From positions 3,046,001 through 3,110,000 of the forward strand of contig NZ_JAUSZN010000001.1 of NCBI RefSeq assembly GCF_030817595.1: a DNA stretch of 64,000 bases, read 5' to 3'. This DNA comes from Neobacillus niacini. GTDB taxonomy: Bacteria; Bacillota; Bacilli; Bacillales; Cytobacillaceae. The stretch's first letter is position 1. Each line of letters starts with the position of its first letter. The notes under the pieces were generated by a model. The model did not search any database. It was not told the origin of the DNA and saw nothing but the letters and a program-made list of their open reading frames with translations. This document shows, piece after piece, positions 59,254 through 64,000 of this stretch. Made by a program: the position numbers and the translations under genes.

Positions 59254-60764
59254 TTCCATTCTCCTTTCAATCTAGTAATACTGTAATCTTCTTCGTTATA
59301 TCGCTTTTCATCGATATAGCCGCGAGCATGACCCCAAAAATACTTGGCTGGCTGCATATATTTTTCGAGTCCGGCACGCTTGATGGTTGAATTTGCCTCT
59401 TCATTAGCCTGATGTAACACTGTGGTTTCATCAACGGTATGTACCTTACGACCTTCCATAATAACCCTTCCATCAACAATCACATGGTCGACATCATTAG
59501 CAACTGCTTGATATACCAAGCGATGGACATGCATAAATTCAGGAGTTAAATGTGGCTGGTTAAGGTTAACGGTAATCACATCTGCCTTTTTGCCGATTTC
59601 TATTGAACCGAGTTCATCGTCCCAACCGATGCACTTCGCGGCATCAATCGTAACCATTTCTAATAGTTTTCCAGGTGGTAAATAATATTCATCTCTTAGA
59701 GCTGATTGGTGAACAAATTGTGTTTTTCTCATTGCCTGAAACATATCAAAGCTAGTACATGGTGATGTCCCATCTGTTGAGATAGCCACCGTTACTCCCA
59801 GTTCAATTAACTCAGGCACCGGAGTTCGCGCACAAACCTGGGTTATACCTGGAGAGGCACTCACATTCGTACCTGTATCCGCCAAGATCCTTGCCTCATC
59901 GAATGAAATTCCACGGCAATGCTGAAGGTGCACATCTGGACCTAACAAAGCATTTTCCCAATCATGGACAGCAAGATGAATCATCCCGCCAAAGGCATCA
60001 GAATGGATCCGTGTTTTATACTTCCTTGCAATCTCACGAATTCTTTTTGCTTGAAAAAGATCATGATCCGTTAACCCATAAAGCCTCGCTGGTGACGTTG
60101 GACCAGATGGTTCTACAGATGTTACGATGACAAATGGGGTTATAAAGGCACGGGTACGGTCTTCATTGGCATGATTTAGTGCTTCAATGACAGCTTCGGC
60201 TCCTTGCAGCACTTCTTCGTATGTTACTTCTTTCGTAACCCTTTTACCATCCACCCAACGGCTGAATAAATGTGGCCATGGAGGATTGCATGGACCAGTA
60301 CAAACAACTTCTCTTACACCAACTTCTGCGTATGCTTTCGCATGATTAATTGCGAAGATCGGATCATCAGATCGCGGCATAGACCCTAAAACAGATACAC
60401 CAGTCGTAATACCAGCTTTTAATCGCTCAATTGCAGAAAGCTTTCCTTCGTAGTACCAAAATTCATCCGTAACAAAATGCTTATACGTATTCGTCATAAT
60501 GGGCATCCAGAAATCAGTATTATCCATCGCAATGGTCTTAAACATCGAATGCCCGCCATGACCATGCACATCGATTAATCCTGGCAGAATACAATGGTGA
60601 CTGCAATCAATCACTTTCTTCGCCTCAAATTTTGACGCTATATTTTCTGTTAAACCGATATCAATAATTCTGCCATCGTTAATAGCAACAGCACCATCTT
60701 GAAGAATTCGCCTGCTGGCGTCCATTGTGATAACAGTACCGTGAATTAGCAGCAAATCAATCAT
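59247..60764 (-). CDS. ATZ/TRZ-type amidohydrolase
   Basis: A 505-residue amidohydrolase of the TRZ/ATZ (chlorohydrolase, deaminase) group, with DVHGHGGHS (HxH at His67 and His69), RIHSDAFGG (His254), LQHCRG (His282) and STDGTSPCTSFDM (Asp331). The C-terminal 40 residues (FWGHARGYIDEKRYN) are an extension. It probably opens or deaminates a heterocyclic ring. GGGAGG lies 6 nt before the ATG. It is first of a two-gene unit, divergent from response regulator RR2, with a 21-bp direct repeat in the shared region. Confidence 0.85.
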   Translation of the reverse strand: MIDLLLIHGTVITMDASRRILQDGAVAINDGRIIDIGLTENIASKFEAKKVIDCSHHCILPGLIDVHGHGGHSMFKTIAMDNTDFWMPIMTNTYKHFVTDEFWYYEGKLSAIERLKAGITTGVSVLGSMPRSDDPIFAINHAKAYAEVGVREVVCTGPCNPPWPHLFSRWVDGKRVTKEVTYEEVLQGAEAVIEALNHANEDRTRAFITPFVIVTSVEPSGPTSPARLYGLTDHDLFQAKRIREIARKYKTRIHSDAFGGMIHLAVHDWENALLGPDVHLQHCRGISFDEARILADTGTNVSASPGITQVCARTPVPELIELGVTVAISTDGTSPCTSFDMFQAMRKTQFVHQSALRDEYYLPPGKLLEMVTIDAAKCIGWDDELGSIEIGKKADVITVNLNQPHLTPEFMHVHRLVYQAVANDVDHVIVDGRVIMEGRKVHTVDETTVLHQANEEANSTIKRAGLEKYMQPAKYFWGHARGYIDEKRYNEEDYSITRLKGEWKW

Positions 60765-60824
60765 TTTTTTCCTCCCAATCCACCAATTCAGGTGTAGTTT
60801 CTACAATTTTTGATTGTTAGATTA

Positions 60825-60887
60825 ATTATAGAAAAAGAATCCCAAAATTATTTTCGGAATTATTACTCTTTTTTTAACTTTTTCTAC
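60825..60887 (-). promoter_or_regulatory. Promoter with 21-bp-spaced direct repeat, upstream of the ATZ/TRZ operon
   Basis: On the minus strand TATAAT is at 60830-60825. GTAATAATTCCGAAAA (60866-60851) and GTAGAAAAAGTTAAAAA (60887-60871) are weaker versions of the half-site seen upstream of proteins B and C, again 21 bp apart and at the same distance from TATAAT. The region is shared with the divergent RR2 gene. Confidence 0.6.
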
Positions 60888-60973
60888 TTCTTGTCTACAT
60901 CATATTTACTTCAATTATCCTTTTGTTTAAATTAAATGAAAGAACTGCATGGGAATCTTTACAGAGGGGCTGC

Positions 60974-61684
60974 ATGAAAATGAATGTCTTATTACTTGAT
61001 GATGAACCATTAGAGTTAGAACAACTAGAATACTTGTTGCAATCTGAATTTCCTTCATGGAAATTTTTTAAGGCTTCCGATGCTAGTCAAGCACATTCAA
61101 TTAATCTAAATCATGAATTAGATTTGGCTTTTTTAGATATTAATCTTCCAGGGAAATCAGGCATTGAATTTGGGGAGGAACTGAGACAAAGCAATAAAGA
61201 TGTGGAAATAATCATGGTTACTGCCTGCCAAGATTTCAGCTATGCTCAGCAATCAATTAGAATTGGGGTTGTTGACTATTTAACGAAGCCTGTTATCGAG
61301 AGTGAATTGTTAAAGATTCTATCAAAGTATAAAAAACATCCATTTTCTCAAAATTATTCCAGCCTAATTCAATGCTCTCTCAAAGCTATTCACGAAATGT
61401 TTGCTGAAAAAGTCTCTCTTTCAGATATCGCACGGAAGGTTCACGCTAACCCTACCTACCTAAGTCGGAAATTTCACGAAGAAACAGGTCTATCTTTTTC
61501 AGAATATTTAATTCAGTATCGCATCCACATGGCGAAACGGTTTTTACTAACGAATCCAAAATGGACTATAGCGGATGTTGCAGAAAACTCAGGATTTAGC
61601 AGTCAAAACTATTTTAGTACATTATTTCGGAAAATAGAGGGAGTTTCCCCAACCGAATTTCGGGAGAAGGAAAGAAGTAAATAG
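60974..61684 (+). CDS. YesN-type response regulator with AraC helix-turn-helix (RR2, orphan)
   Basis: A regulator of about 236 residues, strongly paralogous to RR1 at 49483 (shared DDEPLELEQLEYL, the FLDINLPGKSG phospho-acceptor loop, VDYLTKPVIESEL, and ANPTYLSRKFHEETGLSFSE). No kinase gene is adjacent, so it may share the kinase at 48715 or an outside one. Starts at 60974 and 60980 are both possible behind AGAGGGG (4 or 10 nt); RR1 alignment favours the second. It is divergent from the ATZ/TRZ operon across a repeat-bearing promoter, which makes it a good candidate for the protein that binds there. Confidence 0.87.
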   Translation: MKMNVLLLDDEPLELEQLEYLLQSEFPSWKFFKASDASQAHSINLNHELDLAFLDINLPGKSGIEFGEELRQSNKDVEIIMVTACQDFSYAQQSIRIGVVDYLTKPVIESELLKILSKYKKHPFSQNYSSLIQCSLKAIHEMFAEKVSLSDIARKVHANPTYLSRKFHEETGLSFSEYLIQYRIHMAKRFLLTNPKWTIADVAENSGFSSQNYFSTLFRKIEGVSPTEFREKERSK

Positions 61685-61701
61685 CAATTTTTTTAAAACA
61701 A

Positions 61702-61735
61702 AGTCCGGCACTTTTATAAATAGTGCCGGACTTCT
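61702..61735. terminator. Bidirectional terminator between RR2 and carbamate kinase
   Basis: AAGTCCGGCACT and AGTGCCGGACTT form a 12-bp perfect stem around a 9-nt loop, with TTTTTTTAAAA-like context on the left and TCTGTT on the right. Confidence 0.85.
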
Positions 61736-61746
61736 GTTATCACCTA

Positions 61747-62724
61747 CTATTGCATACAATGAGATTTACTTAAACATTTGACAATGTGAGTACCTTGTTT
61801 TTCATTAATCGCATCCTGTAAACTTTCTGGGTTTGTAATAACAACTTTCTTTCCACCATTTTCTAAGAAGCTTAAGCTAGCCTCAATTTTTGGCAGCATA
61901 CTGCCTGGTGCAAAGTGGTTTTCAAGAACATATTGTTTTGTCTCTTCAACAGTAATTTTTTCTAAGGCCAATTGATTTGGTTTTCCAAAATTAATACATA
62001 CTCTTGGAACACCAGTTGTAATAATTAATGTCTCAGCATTGACTTGTTCCGCTAAAAGGCTGGTAGCAAAATCTTTATCTATTACCGCATCAACACCCAA
62101 ATACTCATTCTCTCTTGTCTTTATAACGGGAATACCGCCGCCTCCAGCCGCAATCACAACGTATCCAGCATCTACCAATGATTTAATGGCTTCTTTTTCA
62201 ACAATATCAATTGGTTTTGGTGATGGAACCACTCTACGATAACCACGTCCGGAATCTTCCATAAAAGTCCACTCAGGATGTTCCATTTTCATTTCTTCTG
62301 CTTGTTCTAAAGTGAAGAACGAACCAACCGGTTTAGTTGGATTTTCGAAATTCGGATCATTAATGTCAACTTCAACTTGAGTAATGATCGTTGCAACTTT
62401 TTTATTCATACCTCTTTTAATAAATTCGTTTGTTAAGGCTTGTTGAATTTGATATCCAATACCGCCTTGTGTATCTGCCACACAATTGACAAGTGGCACA
62501 TCCGTCATACCTGCAATTTCACTTGCAATTTCAGATCTTCTAAGTCCAAAACCAACCTGTGGACCATTTCCATGTGTCACAACTACATTGTATCCTTCTT
62601 GAACCATATCTGCGATATTAACTGCGGTTTCCTGAACAGCTTCATATTGATCTTGAACAGAGTCGCGTCCATTGTCCCGAACTAGAGAGTTCCCACCAAT
62701 TGCAACTATTACTAAATTACTCAT
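61747..62724 (-). CDS. arcC: Carbamate kinase
   Basis: A 325-residue amino-acid-kinase-fold protein that makes ATP from carbamoyl phosphate and ADP, releasing carbamate (NH3 and CO2). It has VAIGGNSLVRD (about 7-17), VVTHGNGPQVGFGLRRSE (about 48-65), DTQGGIGYQIQQAL (about 84), FMEDSGRGYRRVVPSPKP (about 153-170), AAGGGGIPVI (about 193) and GSMLPKIEASLSF (about 275). No arginine deiminase or transcarbamoylase gene is adjacent, so it is likely to serve ring catabolism. It overlaps the upstream ankyrin-TPR gene by 4 bp (ATGA), with AGGAGG inside that gene. Confidence 0.93.
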   Translation of the reverse strand: MSNLVIVAIGGNSLVRDNGRDSVQDQYEAVQETAVNIADMVQEGYNVVVTHGNGPQVGFGLRRSEIASEIAGMTDVPLVNCVADTQGGIGYQIQQALTNEFIKRGMNKKVATIITQVEVDINDPNFENPTKPVGSFFTLEQAEEMKMEHPEWTFMEDSGRGYRRVVPSPKPIDIVEKEAIKSLVDAGYVVIAAGGGGIPVIKTRENEYLGVDAVIDKDFATSLLAEQVNAETLIITTGVPRVCINFGKPNQLALEKITVEETKQYVLENHFAPGSMLPKIEASLSFLENGGKKVVITNPESLQDAINEKQGTHIVKCLSKSHCMQ

Positions 62725-63902
62725 TCACTTACCTCCTGTACATCTAATTGTTGTTTTAATAATTCAAGTGATTGGTTCTTATGCAATTGATACAACGGAT
62801 TGGCTGGATCGTTTGCAATCGCATTTTCAATTGCCTCAATTGCTGCTTCATGCCTTCTGAGGGACCTCAAGCTGTTTGCTTTATGGAAAGAAAAATCATA
62901 TCTATTTGGCTGAAGTGCTAAAAGCTTATCCATTTCGGTTAGTGCTTCCTCATGTCTTCCTAGTTCTCTTAGGTAATTTGATTTATGGTAACGGTAAAAT
63001 GTTTCAGCAGGTTCTAATTCACATGCTTTGTCATATTCAGCTAGTGCTTCATCTGGTTTTTTCATTAACCTTAGGCAATTAGCGGTATAGAAATAATAAT
63101 CAAGATCATTTGGATTAAGGATTAATGCCTTTTGATATTCTTCGAGGGCTTCATCATAACGCTTTAGTTCTTGCAAAGAATAGCCTTTGTAGAAATAATA
63201 ATCTAGATTATTGGGATCTATCTCGATAGCTTGATTCATTTCTGAGATTGCTTCTTCATACTTATCATCTAAAAAGAAAGCTTTTGCACGGTTTATATAT
63301 TCATTTTGTTCAACATACTCATTCGTAAGAATCTTTACTACCTTTTCCTGTTTTAATTCTTTGGCATGCTGAAGTGATGACTTCCCATCCCTGTCTGGTA
63401 AATTTACATCCGCACCAGCTTTTACAAGTAATTCAATTATCAGGGAGTAAAGACGGCCGCCATTACCCAAAATGACTGACTCTAATAGAGCAGACCAGCC
63501 TAAATTGTTGGCGTGATTGACAGGGATACCAGCTTCTAAACATCTTTGTACGGTTTTCAGATAGCCTTTTTCACTGGAAGGCAATAATGCAGTTCCGCCA
63601 AATCGGTTTACGCTGTTTAAATCTGCTCCATAATGAAGCATTTCGCTTAAAATTTCATGAAAACCATTAGCACCAGAACAAATAAATGGTGTCAATTGTG
63701 TTATATCTCTCGTGTTTACATCACTGTCAGCTTCTAATAACAGTTTTACGACAGGAAGTTGATTTTTCTGTGTCGCAGCCATCAAAGCTGTTCGGCCATC
63801 TGCGTCTTTAAAAGCCACGTCTGCTCCATTTTCTAATAATTGTTTTACAGCTTCTATATCTCCACGTTCACTTGCTTGGATTAGCTCCGTGTTTTGATCC
63901 AT
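62721..63902 (-). CDS. Ankyrin-repeat/TPR protein coupled to carbamate kinase
   Basis: A protein of about 393 residues with two repeat domains. About five ankyrin repeats occupy residues 1-195 (DGRTALMAATQKNQLPVVKL, VKQLLENGADV, LLVKAGADVNLPDRDGKSSL), and about five TPR repeats occupy 205-385 (YEEAISEMNQAIEIDPNNLD, YDEALEEYQKALILNPNDLD, HEEALTEMDKLLALQPNRYD). It has no signal peptide or catalytic motif, so it is probably a cytoplasmic scaffold. I start at the ATG at 63902, about 10 nt from GGGGAG. E. coli has ankyrin protein YahD in the same locus as carbamate kinase-like YahI and deaminase-like YahJ, a striking parallel. Confidence 0.88.
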   Translation of the reverse strand: MDQNTELIQASERGDIEAVKQLLENGADVAFKDADGRTALMAATQKNQLPVVKLLLEADSDVNTRDITQLTPFICSGANGFHEILSEMLHYGADLNSVNRFGGTALLPSSEKGYLKTVQRCLEAGIPVNHANNLGWSALLESVILGNGGRLYSLIIELLVKAGADVNLPDRDGKSSLQHAKELKQEKVVKILTNEYVEQNEYINRAKAFFLDDKYEEAISEMNQAIEIDPNNLDYYFYKGYSLQELKRYDEALEEYQKALILNPNDLDYYFYTANCLRLMKKPDEALAEYDKACELEPAETFYRYHKSNYLRELGRHEEALTEMDKLLALQPNRYDFSFHKANSLRSLRRHEAAIEAIENAIANDPANPLYQLHKNQSLELLKQQLDVQEVSE

Positions 63903-63947
63903 TATAAACATTCTCCCCTTTATCCATTATTCGAGATTAATAATTAT

Positions 63948-63986
63948 CACCTTCGAAAGCCTGAAGAGCTTTAACTATCGAAGGTG
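63948..63986. repeat. Inverted repeat at the right edge
   Basis: CACCTTCGA pairs with TCGAAGGTG (9 bp), with an inner AAAGC/GCTTT stem. No long T run follows on the minus strand, so it may be a terminator of a gene beyond the edge or a leader structure of the ankyrin-TPR gene. Confidence 0.5.
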
Positions 63987-64000
63987 AATTCCGAAAAATT

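Overview
The window looks like chromosomal DNA of an AT-rich, endospore-forming member of the Bacillaceae. The evidence is an alpha/beta-type small acid-soluble spore protein gene, YheC/YheD spore-coat-associated ATP-grasp genes, strong AGGAGG-type ribosome binding sites, frequent TTG/GTG starts, and a gene set (hemZ, yhaX, yheA, yheB, yheC, yheD, yheE, ssp, bmrC, bmrD) that is clustered in Bacillus subtilis. A genus such as Neobacillus or a close relative is plausible, but that is inference. Layout: (1) 1-12.8 kb: the edge of an IS1182-type transposase, a CcpA-site-preceded acyl-CoA ligase, hemZ, yhaX, yheA, four tightly packed YheD/YheC-type ATP-grasp genes, yheE, a YxkF-like regulator and the shared sugar-importer ATPase msmX. 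(2) 12.8-18.7 kb: an exact 20-bp-period repeat array split by an IS256-family element, a zinc-ribbon protein, a SASP gene, fumC, and an IS1182-family element sitting in a duplicated terminator hairpin. (3) 18.8-30.1 kb: the BmrC/BmrD exporter with a leader peptide and attenuator, a SigY-type ECF operon, a class A PBP, the feoA-feoB iron uptake operon behind a Fur box, and thiT behind a TPP riboswitch. (4) 30.3-37 kb: a sporulation-kinase-like histidine kinase, a MerR gene with a frame problem at its 5' end, a CNNM/CorC-type protein, small proteins and a DUF445 protein. (5) 37-64 kb: an accessory catabolic island. It holds an NCS2 permease, a PucR regulator, three AtzC/CodA-like amidohydrolases, three oligopeptide-type binding lipoproteins, one DppCBDF-type ABC transporter, a histidine kinase without an obvious sensor domain, two YesN-like response regulators, an SSS-family and an NCS1-family permease, two further ATZ/TRZ-type amidohydrolases, a carbamate kinase and an ankyrin-TPR protein. 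I read the island as a system for importing and deaminating or hydrolysing nitrogen heterocycles (purine, pyrimidine, hydantoin or triazine type), ending in carbamoyl phosphate from which carbamate kinase makes ATP. The substrate is unknown. The strongest new signal is regulatory: three of its promoters carry a direct repeat with exactly 21-bp spacing next to a TATAAT box, which would suit an AraC-type response regulator. Together with the amidohydrolase/binding-protein duplication and the ankyrin-carbamate kinase overlap, this makes the island the best candidate for an undescribed system.
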